Of a stretch of 64,000 nt of DNA, positions 23,047 through 35,974 are shown piece by piece. The translations under genes were made by a program, and so were the position numbers. How positions within the stretch are numbered: the first letter of the stretch is position 1; the number at the start of each line of letters is the position of its first letter. The notes under the pieces were generated by a model. The model did not search any database, was not told the origin of the DNA, and was given only the letters and a program-made list of their open reading frames with translations. This stretch comes from Earliella scabrosa (Eukaryota > Basidiomycota > Agaricomycetes > Polyporales > Polyporaceae): positions 1,116,001 through 1,180,000 of the forward strand of contig JABYQQ010000001.1 in the NCBI GenBank assembly GCA_022605405.1, in the 5' to 3' direction.

Positions 23047-26000
23047 GGGTGCGAGAGCGAGTGCTGCGAGAGCAGATGCGGGTGCGGGTGCGGGTGTGCG
23101 GGTAGGGGAGCGGGAGCTAGTGTGGCTGTGGCAGGAGCGTAATGGCGAGCGTAGAAGAGAGCCGGAAGAGGGAGGGCGTCGGAGGTGTGGCTAGCATGTC
23201 CGTCGCGGGCCTGCGAGGCTTTATAAGTTTTAGCCAGTCGCGATGATGACTGCAGGGAGACTGTTTGCCTCTTTCGATCGATTGCTCAGCGCGCGGAGGG
23301 GACGGGGCGAGCTGACGGAGGGCGACATCATATCGGCGGGAACCGAACGAGGCCCCGCCACGAGCGAGCTCGCACCTGGCAAACGCCGGGAGGGCCCATG
23401 GCGGGAAAACGGTTTAACGGAATGCCCCCAGGATCTGAGCAGGATCGCTGCCCTAGTGCCAGGCGGAGACAAAAGCCGGTCGCGGGGGGCGTGCGCAGGG
23501 GCAGATTTGACGAGAAGTTCGAGCCGCGGGCCCGCGTGGGCAGCTGGGTGGGTTGCGAACGCGCAGAGGGCGGAGTTGCTGTTGGGGGCCAGGCAGCCTA
23601 TTCGCATTTGGGACGAGCGACCGAGTCCGAGGGAAGGCAGCCCCAGGAAGTTCGCACAGTTCGAGAGACGCACGCCGGGCAGCGTACGCGCACTCGGACT
23701 GCAGGCGTTGGCGGGTGCGAGATTGAGTTTTGGGCCGGAATCGTTTTCGTTCCAGCGGTCGCAGCCGCCGGGTTCTAGTCCGACTGGGCGGAGCAAGGCA
23801 CGCCCATCTCCCTCACTTTCCCGTCCGCGTCTCTCTCTCAGATCTCTAGACGCCGCATGAGCAGGAAGCGCAGGCTCGGAGGACGAGTGACGTGCGAGAG
23901 ACCCCAGCCATCCCCGCCGCGCCCTGCCAGCTCTCTCTCTTCTCCGTCCGCTGAGAAATATGCCAGCCGCGGCGCACGCCCGTTCCCAGGGCTGCCAGTT
24001 CCTCCCATGGCCCCGTCCGTCTCCGGCCTGTGCCTCCGGACGACTGCGCCCGGAGCCCGTGGCACGCCGCACATGGCACACCCGCTCTCGCCATCCGCGA
24101 CCACCCCCGCCAGGCGACATCGATACGCATCCCAACGCGCGACCACAGTCAGCATCAAGCCTGCTCATGTATCAGTGATTCGATAAGGCCCGCCGCCACC
24201 GTCTGCGCATGCTCAGGCTCGTGAAGTCGCCATTCTGCCGCCCGATGACCCGACCCTACGCCTTGTGCCGTATTCCCCACGTTCGCACTAGCACCCTTCT
24301 GTGGCGCCGTGGCCCGTGGCGGGGTGCGGCCGATCTGCTCCGAAGTCGTAGTAGCTCTTGTATACGTTGTCAATGTCCGGCATCGGACGACGACCCAATG
24401 CCAGCAACTTCAAGGAAATCCCGAACGAGAGACTCTCGTTCCTGCCGCGCCTCGGGGACGCGGCGACCTCTGTCAAGTGCATCCCGGGTCCCCCTGCATC
24501 CCCGGGCCCTCTTCGCGCGAAGACACGCAAGGACTGTGTGCCGTGCCCTGGCCGGGGCTGCCATCTCGCGTCATCGATGTACGACGGTGACGCACGGAAG
24601 CTGCCTCAGCATCCATGATCACCGTCTGCAGTGCCCTTGCTTCCCCGCCAGACTCGAGACTCGAGAGAAATCCGAACGCGCAGAAGCACCAGCGGGCCCG
24701 ATCGAGATGGGCATGCGTGTGGTTCCTTGCCTGCCCTGCACGTATACGTAACTCTGGCCAGTGCACGGACATGGACATACCGCTCGCTATTCTCGTCTCT
24801 GCCTGCGGGCCAGTGCGGCGTGCGAGCCACAACATACACGGACTAGCAGAGTCGTCCAGCGCTCGCGCTCCGGGAGGACAGCCCGGCTGGACGTCCGTCC
24901 GCACGGTCCGCCAGAGATCGCGATCCACGCATCCGAATCGCATCCGGATTCCGTGGGCGGAGTCTCCGCCCGGTGACCGTGACCGTTCACCGCAATCGAC
25001 ACGTCCGAGAAGGGGGCGAGCGAGCACCAGCACTTAGTGCGAGAGCTAAGAGCTAAGGACTTCTCGGGCGTGAGGGGGGGGGGCGGTGGATGCAATAATC
25101 GAGACTGGGTCACTGAGCCGAGCCGATTCGTCGTCTAGATGGGAATCCGGGTCGCGATCGCGTTCCGAGTGAAAAACCAAAAACTCGGACGCTGCTGCTG
25201 CTGCTAGCTCGCGCTCGGTCGCTGGCGTCATCGAGCGCCTGCGCAGGCACTGACTCGGAAGCAGAACTGGTTGCAGGCAGAGTGCCGCAGACTGCATGGC
25301 GGCCATGCAACGTGAGTAGTACGTCCGAGATGGATGAACCACGCACGCCACATGAGTACCGAGTTCCCAGCTGCAGCTGGCAAAGAGTTGGGATCATGAT
25401 GCAATGCATGGTTCATGATGAGCAGTATTGAGCAACGTTGCACGAATGCGATGCGATGCGTCCCGGGCAGAGAAAGGCGTCCGTGGCGCCCCGCACGCGT
25501 GATCGGCAGGGCGAGCGCGAGCTGAAGGAGTTAACGTTCAACGTTCAGCGGCGAACAATGTGCGCAGGAGAGAGACGCGCATATGCCAGTGCATGTGGAA
25601 GCCAAGATCGAACTCAAAGCTGAGCAAAACTCAACTCGAGAGTGCGAGAATTCGAAGGCCACGGTCCAAAAGACTCAAGAGCAGCGGTGGCCAAACTGGG
25701 ACGATATCCGATCACACGTGGCGTCCTTGCAGTCATGGCCACCAGCCGTCGCGTACATACGCAGGATCGATGTCATCTATGTATACCCCCACTTACGATC
25801 AACGATCATTGATACAGGCAACTTGAAGCGCTCACGAGCCCCCGAAATGAACTTCGACGGATTGAAGAACGTTTCATGAATCACTGGCACTGGCGGACCC
25901 AGCATGACTCCTAACTGCACATGAACCACTTTCGGAGCTCAAAGTGGGGAACATCCTGTGCACCAATTCATGTACTCATGATCAAAGCAAACAAAATTTC

Positions 26001-28093
26001 ACGCATATGCGCGTCATATGCAATGCATGGCCGCCATGCATTGAAGCTTGCCGGACGCTCATGATCACATCCATCCAGCCCATACCGCGCGACCCGGAGC
26101 CACACAGGGAACGAACGTCTTGAACCCTGAGCTAGCGTCGCAGAGCCATCGCATCATGAATATCAATTGGACGCGCGCGGCGATCCCGGTCGGCGACCGA
26201 ACGGCCAACGCGCGCACCCGAGCTCAAGCTGGCACAGCTCACAGCTACTAAGCCTCACAAATTTAATGAACATTGAGTCATGGTCGCGCTCGAGCAACTT
26301 CTTCCAACCGTGCAACGCTCCGGACCCGAGCTTTCCCAGGTCGCCGGTCGCGCGAAACATGCTGGCTGCCGCATCGCGTTAGTGGTGTTCAATGGTAGCA
26401 CCCCTAGGCCTTCCCCGTCCCTCGGGAGTCCCAACTCGGACTAGCGACCCTATGCACGCTCAGCAATTTGCGTTGGGCTCCAAGTAACAGGACCGGCACT
26501 ATCTTAGCCTGCGACCCACGTCTGCCACCCACCATCGGACGGGCGAGATCCGACTGCGGGAGTGTGCGTGCACGCAACAAACGGTAGCTCTGCTCTGGAC
26601 AGCTGGATGGGCCCCGCTATCGCCGCGATTGCCGCATGACACGCTTGGAGCGACGCGCCATGCCCGTCCTGGCAAGTCAGCCAGCCAACTGCGCATACAG
26701 ACGTATACGGAGGTATACATAGTCCTCTGCGCAGTGCTGTGCTCACTGGCACTGCTGCGCGCCGTCCGCACGATGACATCACCGTCCGCGCGCAGCCTCC
26801 GAAGCCCCAGCGATCGTGCACCAGCACAAAGAGTCAGGACAGCCGCCGGCGGGAGGTGCGAAGGCTTCGTGCGGAGAAGCGGACACGCGGGTCTGCACCC
26901 GGCGGTGGACACGCGTACCTACTTACGCTCGTGGGCCTGGCCCTGGCTGTGGTGTCGACAGCGAGCGATGGTTTGCCCCGAGATCGGTTCCGCAGATTGC
27001 GTTCGAACCCTGCCCTGCACCTCGCTCCAAGCGACGTCGCGCACCCAAACGCGGGCGAGCGAACGCGTGGCCGGCTGATGCGGACCCGCGCTGGGGCTCC
27101 CGATCTCGGGCGTGGTTCCACGTTGCGCCTTCGAGCTCTGGACGAGGGGAGGACCCTGCGCTGGCAGCCGGCCGCCAGGGACTGGGAAGCTGGTGTGCGT
27201 ATGTACGGCATGCATGCAGGCCCCCGAGCGACGAGCGTCGCTAGCGCGGTGTGGGGCCGGGTGTGCGCATCACGTCTCATGTCTGTTCCATCGACGGACG
27301 GGGGTGCGGGGTACGTGAGCGTGTACGTACGGCCCGCGTTCGATCGCCCAGGACGCAGCCCCGACACGGACGGAGGCGAGGGGAAGCCCATGGCCAAGGC
27401 AAGGGTCCTCTTCCTGCTCGCGTACGTGTTCGTCGCAGCAGCAGCAGCGCGGGGCACCTTTCTGAGATCTGACGCCGCCGGGCGACGGCCTCAGGCGCAC
27501 TCGACGTCTTCTGGACCCCCGCGCCGGTTCAAAGGAGGGCCTGAGCTGCGCATTGCACACTGCGGGCGGGCGCACGCGATGCGTGGCTGGGACTGGGCGG
27601 ATGCGTGAATAGGTGAGTGCGAGTACACGTAGAAAAATCACAGAAATAGATTATACACGATCGTGACGCGAATGGGCATATTGCATCCACCAAGCCCCGA
27701 GATGACCAGACGACCAGACCCACGCCCGACACGCCCGACCAGGAGCACCCATTACCGCCTCCGATACCAGCACTCGGGAGCCGGGAGACGAGGCCCAGAG
27801 TCGTGGTGGCGCACACATAATCTGTCACGGTGACAGAATCCCCACCCATGTCCATGCCCCACTATCCAATGTACGACCCAACTCCCTCCTCCGATAGCAC
27901 CGACCACGCTCCTGCGATCACGAAGCACGAAACACGACTGCCACGTGCGCGCGAGCGCCGCGCCGCGCCGCGACGCCACGAAGCACGTCCGCTCTTGCCA
28001 CTCTCGTCTTCAACCTTGCAGTCCACAGTCCGGCCGCCCTCGGGGGCTTGAGGGGGTGGGGCGAAGTCAAGACCCCGCCCGGCCCGGCCCGGC
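23047..28093. other. Gene-poor region of 5.0 kb
   Basis: This covers the ALO1 promoter side (a CTTTATAAG motif lies at 23219-23227, about 175 bp upstream of the start) and the space downstream of the Hsp70-like gene. Long frames such as 312 codons at 23230-24168 (minus) and 289 codons at 26739-27608 (plus) overlap open frames in other phases. They are rich in R, A, P and S and have no recognisable domain. I treat them as effects of base composition. Confidence 0.55.
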
Positions 28094-31000
28094 TCACGTC
28101 CGGTAGTTGAAGACGACCCGGCCCCAGTCTTGTCCCTGGAAGATCAGCACGCCCCGGACCTCGGCGCTGTCCAGCTCCAGGCCGAGTTCGAACTCTGGCG
28201 CGTTTGCGTGCGTGCGCCCGATGGTGGAATCGGAGTCGAGGTTGAGCGTGTGCGTGTGTCCCCAATATGGACCGAGGCGGGTGTAATTGAGGGGAAGGAG
28301 TGGGGGAGCGATCATGGGATAGCATCATCAGCACAACGTCGCCACAATGGGTTTGGCAAGCACAGCGGGCGCGTCGCCAGAGCCTGGCGAGGAGAGAGAG
28401 AAGCAGGCACGAGTCGGGAGACGATGACAGAGCGAGGCCACGAGATGCAGGAAGAGACGAGGACGGGGCACGAGACGCGAGATGAACGACGCCCGTGCTT
28501 CCCCCTGGTCGCACATCTTCCCGTCCTGCGTCTAGCCACTCGCATCTCAACGTACTTCTCTGCCTGTCTTCCACCCCATCGTACCGTACAGATCGGCCAT
28601 TCAGATTGCCTGAAAACGGTGCCTTGGGCTGGCTCCTCCTCCTTTTTAATCTCTCTCTCTCTCTCCGCGCGCCCGCGGTGACGATCCACGTGTAGAGGAC
28701 AGGGACGGCAAGCGAGGACAACGGACGCACCGGTATAGAACCCGTTCGAGTTTGGCACGCTCGCGTTCTGTTGGAAGCTCGGAAGGGCACCGAGATCGAT
28801 CGTCCACTTGCACAGCTCCGTGATCTCGCCCTGCAAAAAAGAAGAAAAAAACACGGCAGCACGTACGTGAGCACACCGATCCGGAAGCGCGCACCACGAC
28901 GCAACGGCAGATGCATGGAACGGGTAAAAGAAAAAGAAGTTGGGAGAGATCGTGGGGCGGCAGATGGCAGATGGAGACAGATGCACGGTGTAATGGCGTC
29001 TGTCCCGAGTTCATGCGACCCGGGACGAGCAGAATAGCCTCCGATCGCGTCGAAGCGCGGGGGCGATGTGCGCGGTCGCTCACCTCATCCGTGTACCGCA
29101 TGATCTTATCGGTGTCCGAGGTATACAAAGTCGCGACGAACGTCCGGTCTGCAACAAACGCGCACCGGCATCAGCAATCAGCGGTCAGGTCACCACGACC
29201 AGGCGGGCGGGCGGAGGGTGCGGCACGAGACCGCACACCGAGACAGCAGGAAGGGAACACGCACCGCTCGCAGTTTGGGAGAATTTGCTGTGTGCCCGGC
29301 GCGTCGAGCGAAGAAGCAGCAGGTCAGGAGGCCGTCTTCCGCGCCTAGAGGGCGAGAGAGTAAAAAGGCCGGCTTACCAAAAAGTCGTCTTGAGGCGTTG
29401 CCTGCAGGTCGTCATTCCGCCACGGTCATCAAACCATGCGACAGCTTTGGGAATAACAGAACCACACGACGCACCCTTTTCGCATGATCGCGCCCTTCGC
29501 AACGAGGTACTGCAACCTGAACAAACACCGGGTGTCAGGCTCGCGACCTCCGACCAGAGACATCACGGCATCAGTCTGGCGCGACTGGGAGACCACACTA
29601 TACCTGTTTTCGCATATTGACACCCCCGCGTCGTTCTCGTGGATATAGCCTGGTCGCTTCAGCCAGTCCTCCTGTTCCGCAGGCAATTTCACCTGAAACC
29701 AGCAACCACCACGAGGGGGTGGGGGGTTAGTGAGGACGCGAGGAGGTGGGTGTATGCGCGGAGATCGCAGCCTAACCTTCAACATGTATGATTGTGGCGC
29801 GATCACACTCGACACGAGCGGCCGGCGGGCGAGCCCATATTGCGCCGCGCCCCGTACTGTCGCCGTGTCGCAGTCATGCGGCCGCGCGATGACTCTAATC
29901 CGGGAACCAAACTGGGCCTGAGAGCGTGGCCGGCAAGCATACGATCAGTGCCGGGTATGACGTGAGGGACGCATCGCCATGCGAACGGCGGGTGGAAGGA
30001 AAAACACGCACCTGCACCTTACGGAAGAGGTACTCGCTGCCTGAGAAACCTCCCACGAGAAGGAGGGCGTCGAGCCGTTGATCGACCTTCTTCGTCTGAG
30101 CTTCGATCAGCTCCAAAACCTGTCCAGGGGCGAAGCGGTGTCGTGCCGTAAGTCACTGCAGAGAGTGCGCGGGAATACGGACGGCGCGGCGCGTAGCCGG
30201 CTAATGACAGCGTGGCCAGACGCACCTGGTTCACGACCGGGTCGAACACCTCGCGCCTCAGGAGGTTGCCGGGTATCGTCACCTCGCCGTTGACAAGGCC
30301 GACCGCGGGATCGTCCGGATCCTCGACGTTGAAACAGGTGAAGTGGAACATCTTGTCTGCGAGCTCAGATGAGTAACGCGATACCATCACAGTTGACCGC
30401 GGCGGCCGCCTTCCCTCCCCCGCCGTGACCACTAGTCACCCGCTGGCATGGAGCGCGCTGCGAAGGGAAAGTGGATCTCACCATCATCTTCCTCTCCCAT
30501 ATACCGCAACTTCTCGGTCTCGCTGAAGTGCTCCATGAAGTTAGCAAGACTGATGGGGTCGAGATGCACAGGGTGTTCCGCGAGGAGTGTCTTGATCAGC
30601 TCGCGGAAACGCAGATCCAGGAAGAGAGACCCGCAGTTTGCGCCCGACCGCGCGCACATCTCCGCGATTTCGAGGTTGGACAGCATGCCGATGATTTTGT
30701 ACACGGCAAGATCCTTGCAGAGTCGCGGGCAAAAACATCGTCAACTCTCAGCACACGCCGCGGGGCCCTCGGTGGGGCGTAAAAGGGAACGGAACGTACG
30801 ACCGTACCACCACCGGCGTCACAGATCATGAAATTCTGATTGGGGGTCAACTTGTGGACGTCCGTGAGGTTCGCACAGTGCACCGCCGCGGCTTCTGGTT
30901 CGCTGTGAAAGGAGGATGGGCGTTGGCGTGGCGCGCGTGAGGAACGTCTAGCTCCACTAACCTGATAATGCGTAGGCGTTCCCTCCAGTCATGGTCGCCA

Positions 31001-32294
31001 GCCCTCGCGGATCGGACGAGACCGGCGGCAATAGCGGCATCTCGCATCATTTGACACCCAGTTGCATCCCAGGCAGCGGGCACAGTGAGCCATACATCGG
31101 CCGAATCTGTCGCAGACCGAAGCGCATAGGTCAGTCTGCGGAAGCATTGGTTCAAAACAGGAAGGACGCATACCAAGGTCGGCGACGGCGCCGATTTCGC
31201 GGGTGATCTGCTGCTTAGCGTAGTCCCATAGGCACGAGAGGAAGTCGATGATGAGATCGATAGCCTGCTTTCCTGGCTGAACAGCGAGGAGGATCAGCAC
31301 AGCTAACCCCGCATGCGCAGCAGACGCGTGGCACTTACCGGCAATGCAGGGAGGCGAGGATCGACGTTCGCTTGGTCCCGGAGCGCGTGCGGTTCCAAGA
31401 AGAGCTTGAACCTTGGGACCGCCCGTGATGAGGATCTGCCTTAGCTCGAACCGTGCGTGAACGTACCATTCGCATTTGATCGCGCCTGGCATGGGACCGG
31501 CGTTCTTCGCCTCGATGCCCCAAGCCATCACCTGTCCCGTCTGGTCGTACAGCAGGCACGTCGGGATCTTCCTGAACGTCTCGAACGAGCCCGGCCAGTT
31601 CAGGATCTGCTGCACCTTGCCGGCGGCGATTCGGGACGACCCGTACGCCTGGAAGCGGAAGAGAGGGCTGAGCACGACGCCGCACCGAGACCGAAACTCT
31701 GCCATTGAGCACTTACTACGCCCGAGAAGGTCGTACCTGACCGCAAGAAGAGCTTGAGACCCCCTATTCCTGCCCCACGCACACGCGCACACGCGACTCA
31801 CCGAAGTCAATTGAGACCGAGAGCTTGCCCTCGTCGCCGTACGACACCTGCTGGGGGACCGCCGGCGGGCTCTGGCCCCTGGACGTGACGGACATGGCCA
31901 CGGAGCGGTCCGGCGTTGTTCGGGCGAGCGGCGGACTTTGGACCGTGCTGCTCGCGTATGTGCTATATGGAGAGGAGACTGACCCGGGAGGAGGGGAGCC
32001 AGGGGTCTGAGGTGGCATGGCCCCGCTCGGGAACATCCCGGGCGGGGGCGATCCTTGGGCATTGTACGGCGGGAATGTCGTCTGCTGGTTCGGTGACTTC
32101 TCACCCCAGCTCCCATATGCTTGAGGGGGTGGTGAGGGCCCCGAGGGCGTTTGGAATGTCTTCTCGCTGGGAGGCCATGGAAGACCGGGTTGCGGACCAG
32201 GCTGCTGGTTGACGGGGTGGGCTTGGAACGGAGTGACCTGTTGTGCGGCTTGCGCATTGGCGGCCTTGTGGGACGGTTCACCGCAGCAGCTCAT
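28094..32294 (-). CDS. Hsp70-family protein, HSP12A/B-like basidiomycete type
   Basis: Eighteen exons join in frame to 724 residues: 32294-31802, 31736-31717, 31648-31467, 31411-31339, 31276-31174, 31106-30962, 30902-30800, 30713-30482, 30356-30226, 30119-30012, 29917-29777, 29692-29604, 29516-29475, 29401-29378, 29287-29265, 29148-29084, 28830-28731, 28194-28094. An N-terminal tail of about 150 residues is rich in Pro, Gln and Ser. The actin-like ATPase follows: phosphate-1 motif IDFGTTFSG near 162-170, VWLTVPAAWD, ISEPEAAAVHC, phosphate-2 motif DAGGGTVDLA near 367-376, and adenosine motif LLVGGFSGSEYL near 515. The C-terminal part (WTIDLGALP, ELGLELDSAEVRG) differs from classical Hsp70 substrate domains. 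Such divergent Hsp70s are numerous in mushrooms; their clients are unknown. The last two introns are long (253 and 536 bp), so a missed small exon there is possible. Confidence 0.88.
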
Positions 32295-34334
32295 GGTCGG
32301 TCAACGCGAGGGTCGTCGAGGAGGGTGTCGAGGGCGTCGTGTTGACGCGAGTGCGAGGAGGAGGCAAGGACGCCGACGCCCGAAGTCCATGTCAATACGC
32401 AGGGCACAGGCCGCGCTCAAGTGGCAATATATCGCACCGCCTTCCACCACTAATGTCCGGCACTCACGGCTCTAGAGCTGATCCGGTTCGAACCGGTTCG
32501 GTCTGCACCACGATCACGCGCTAAGTGTACGCGTCGGGCCAACGCGCCTGTGGCGATGGGGATGATCAGCCTGATGACAAGAGATCGCGAGGCGGGTGTG
32601 TAGTTATAACGCGTTAAACAGCCGAGTCGAAGCACAGACTGGCGTTGAATGGTCAGATCTGAGCGGCCGAGAGTCAGTGTGTCCACAACGGGGTGGCTCT
32701 ACCCGGCGATCAAGCCTATAGGCTTGCAGTCAAAATCCCATCTCGGCAATCCCTCTCACATGGGGACATTTACGATCGTCTCTCCGCACGTTGTAAGTAT
32801 CCCTCGCCACAAGGCTGTTATCGATATGATCATCTGGGCGGAGTGTGGTCGGAGCTGCTATTGGCATGATCCTCGCGCCCTAGAAAGGGGGTTTCAGCAT
32901 GCCAGAGTCCGTAAGACGTAATAGCGGTGGAAGAGGCACTTAGCCACACCAGCAACTGGGGCTCGCACTTGTCCGGCTGATCGACCGCACTACGGCCAGA
33001 AGTGCTTCGCGAAGGTTCTCTGGTAGTGAGATGTAAGGTGGGCCTGGGAAACGCTCCGGCCAAGATGACCGACAAAAAATCCACTAGGTGTTTGCCGTAG
33101 AGCTCCTAGCCGAGCAACTGAGAAGAAAATTCAACAGTTGAATAATGGCACTAGCCGGGGTCTCTGCGCGGCTTTGCAAAGCCACGATCGAGCCGAGGGT
33201 TGGTGCGATTGATAGGGTCATCGGCACGAGACCATGTTGGAACCCGCTCCTACTGACCCTTGGTGCGTCAGAAGCTATTCGGCAAATTTGCGTTCGTAGA
33301 GTCACGGTATTGGCCAAACTCAAAAACAATGTTCTCCTCTCTTCGGGTCCTGAGATCCGGATGGATACTGGCTTTCATCGGTGATGTATTATCTCCTGAT
33401 GCAAGTGTTGTGCAAGCTCCGATATGCTCTCCGTGATTGGTCGATATTTGGTCCAGCAGGGCAGGTCCCGCGGACCGTCGGAGACTCGTGTCTGCCTGCA
33501 GGCAAAAGGATTTAGCCAGAAGTCATCGGTACTTTCCGGGCTGGTCGAGTCCATACAATCACCACCCTTGACGTGCTAGATTTTAGTCAGCCTCTCGAAA
33601 CACGTTGCGTTGAAGCCGCGTGGGTTGACGGAGTCCATATGGCTATGTATGTAGCGCATTCAGTCTCGGAGCGTGGTGTTGCGCGCAGAAGGACGTGTTC
33701 CTCTGCGGCAAGGTGCGACTGCCATCGGAAGCTTCTGTACGAAGGCTGTGATGCTCTGGTGAGTTCGAGTGCCGCTGCCGTCAGAAGCATGCAGCCACCG
33801 GCCTGGATATCACGTATGTGGCTCCGGTGAAGGTACCAGGGCGCGTTTCAAGGTGGCGCGAGTAGCAACGGAGCTCACGAGCCATGCTTCTTCCGCATAA
33901 TTGTTTCTCTCTAAGTACTTGACGACCGGACGGAATAGGCGTTACGTGAGTTCAGGAAGACAGATCAGGGGGGTAGCCACCGTCGGACACCAAGAGCGTG
34001 GGTTGGCTGCATACGACCCTCCGATGTAGTGCGATTTCGTGCTGGATTTTTTCCCTTCGTATCAGCAAGCATATCAATGCGGCATCATACGATGACGCAC
34101 CTGATACCCAACCACGGCGAGATCATGGAGGAGCAGCGTGTGCGGATGGTGGGAGAATCTCGCATCTAGCTCACCTGCCAAAAACGGAGAGGAGTCGGCA
34201 GACGCCGAGCCGATTGCTTCCGCGCAGCGAGCGTCAGACGGAGTGCTGTGGCAAGTCTGGTCCAGCGTTGTCTTTCCCTCACTCTCACTGAGCTCATCCA
34301 GCTTTCGTCCTCCGCTCCCTGCATCCGAGCCGCC
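32295..34334. other. Gene-poor divergent region of 2.0 kb
   Basis: It lies between the start of the Hsp70-like gene and the UQCC2/CBP6-like gene. Open frames at 32649-32921, 33145-33384 and 33573-33830 (plus) are short and match nothing I recognise. Confidence 0.5.
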
Positions 34335-35165
34335 ATGTCTGCCGCCGGTGCCAGCCTCAGGCAGCAGCTGCAGAAGATTGCTGCCCAGTGGCCCGGTGAT
34401 CCGTTCCGCCCCAACGTCCAGCTCAAGACCTTCCTGGCTTCCCTCGCCGACCATCCGAATCTCACCCCCGAGGCCGTGCGGGCCACACGTGCGCTGCAGA
34501 ACGACGAGCTCATGAAGAAAGTGAGTCTCATGATTCGGGTGCTCGCTCTCGCAGCATATACTCGGAGCTCGAGTGGAGTCGGGCGTGTGCGCCGGAGGAT
34601 GTCTCTGCGGACCTCGCAGACACGCGAACCCAACGTCTATCTTCGTGCGTTCACGCGTCCGTGTCCGTCCCTTCCTTGTTACTCCCACCGTCCCTTGCGC
34701 AACTGTCGGCTTGACACTCCCAATACGCGTCCGCGTTCGACCCTGAGCAAAGCATGGGCGGCACGAACACTGCTGACGCGGCACATGGTGTCGTGCGCGC
34801 GGAGTTGTGCGCTGCATGTGCCTGCTTCGGCTGCTGGAACACCGGGAGCTGAAGCGGAATGCGCGTGCGGTGGCTGTCTGTCTTTCTTCCTTCCATTCTG
34901 CTACCTGCCCGCTCCCGCATCGGGTAGTCGCCGAGCACGAAAACCGTCCGCTCACTTTTATCTGCATGCCCGAGCCTCTCGCTGCTTGCATGGAAGCACG
35001 GCACTGACGGTCACCGTTCCGCTTTCTCTGCAGTATCCTCTCTCGGCGAAGACCCTCCAGCCGGCATCCATGCCCCATCACTACACGCGTCTCGTCGAAG
35101 CGTTCGACAAGAGTGCCCAGGGCATCGCCCGTCCGTGGTGGAAGATTTTCTTCAACATCTGGTAG
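34335..35165 (+). CDS. Small UQCC2/CBP6-like mitochondrial bc1-assembly protein
   Basis: Two exons, 34335-34520 and 35034-35165, give 105 residues. The join reads ...DELMKK-YPLSAKTLQPAS. The pattern of a WP-x-DP-x-RP segment near residue 18-25, then KYPLS...L.PAS.P.HY.RL and a C-terminal WWKIFFNIW, resembles the UQCC2/CBP6 family. That family assists cytochrome b synthesis and complex III assembly in mitochondria. The start is chosen at 34335; the frame is open further upstream to 34248, but that part shows no conservation I know. The 513 bp intron is one of the longest here. The assignment rests on remembered family shape and is less certain than the splice structure. Confidence 0.7.
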   Translation: MSAAGASLRQQLQKIAAQWPGDPFRPNVQLKTFLASLADHPNLTPEAVRATRALQNDELMKKVSLMIRVLALAAYTRSSSGVGRVRRRMSLRTSQTREPNVYLRAFTRPCPSLPCYSHRPLRNCRLDTPNTRPRSTLSKAWAARTLLTRHMVSCARSCALHVPASAAGTPGAEAECACGGCLSFFLPFCYLPAPASGSRRARKPSAHFYLHARASRCLHGSTALTVTVPLSLQYPLSAKTLQPASMPHHYTRLVEAFDKSAQGIARPWWKIFFNIW

Positions 35166-35974
35166 CGCTACCGCGCGAGCTCCGTCCGCTTCGTCCAGGA
35201 CGACCGTTCTAATCTCCACCGACTGGTACGCGCCCCGCTCCACCCTCACGGCCCTCTCGCTGATGCCTCGCAGGTACCCCGGCTGTATTGTCTACGCGCA
35301 TATACGCGTTCTCACACTCCCATTGTGATGCTTCGCCCCGCGTGCGCATCGTGCTCAGCAGCGGTGCGGCGCGTGAGGGAGGAGGCGTGCGTGGGACCCA
35401 GGTGGACCCGTGCAAGCGTGGGCCATGGCGGCTCCCGGCTCTCGCCCCCCTCGTCGCCCACGTTGGCGTCGCTTCCGCCAATGCACTGCCGACATTTTGA
35501 CCATGTAGTCTACCCACATGGGAAGCTAGCGCACCACCCCGATAATCGTTCAGATCTTGATACCGTTTTCTGATGTTTGTCGAGCTTGTGCTCCCTTGCA
35601 GCCGGGCGTGATAAAAGGTTCGCGGGAGAAGGTTCGACGCGAACATTGATGAGGGAAAAGCGAAGGGCATGAGCTCCTGCCGCTGACGCATGTCACCCGT
35701 CGCCCCCTTCTAGTGGGCCACGCCGTACAGACTGTGAGTACCACCGCTAAGTTTAACCGACACCCCCTCCCTTCGTCCTCCCCATACCGCCGCGGCCGGG
35801 TCCGAATCCTGCACAGCGGCTCGACATCCGCCGACGGTGACGTGCAGCAGCGTAACTTCCCGGCCACTGCGCAGCGAACCGCCGAAGGCCCGTCTCGAGA
35901 TGCCAGCGGGAACAGCCCTAATGGAAGCTTCACACAGCCGTGGACGTAATCCCAGCCGTCGAGGACGTCGGAGC
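35166..35974. other. Convergent intergenic region, nothing recognised
   Basis: This 809 bp stretch is the shared 3' space of the UQCC2/CBP6-like gene (+) and NOC2 (-). No coding continuation of either neighbour or other feature was found. Confidence 0.55.

Noticed and set aside
23230..24168. Minus-strand open frame of 312 codons upstream of ALO1
   Set aside because: Composition is typical of GC-rich non-coding DNA, with other long frames on both strands and no domain or splice continuation.
26739..27608. Plus-strand open frame of 289 codons
   Set aside because: It is rich in R, A, G and P with no recognisable motif. Opposite-strand frames of similar length cover the same place.
30989..32281. 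Minus-strand open frame of 430 codons
   Set aside because: It overlaps several Hsp70-like exons and introns, in part in the wrong phase. Family motifs are recovered only after splicing.
32478..32505. GGTTCGAACC resembling the B box of a tRNA gene
   Set aside because: The flanking bases do not form a T stem and no acceptor or anticodon stem could be found around it.
34074..35249. Minus-strand open frame of 391 codons
   Set aside because: It lies antisense to both exons and the intron of the UQCC2/CBP6-like gene, which has a family-like product.
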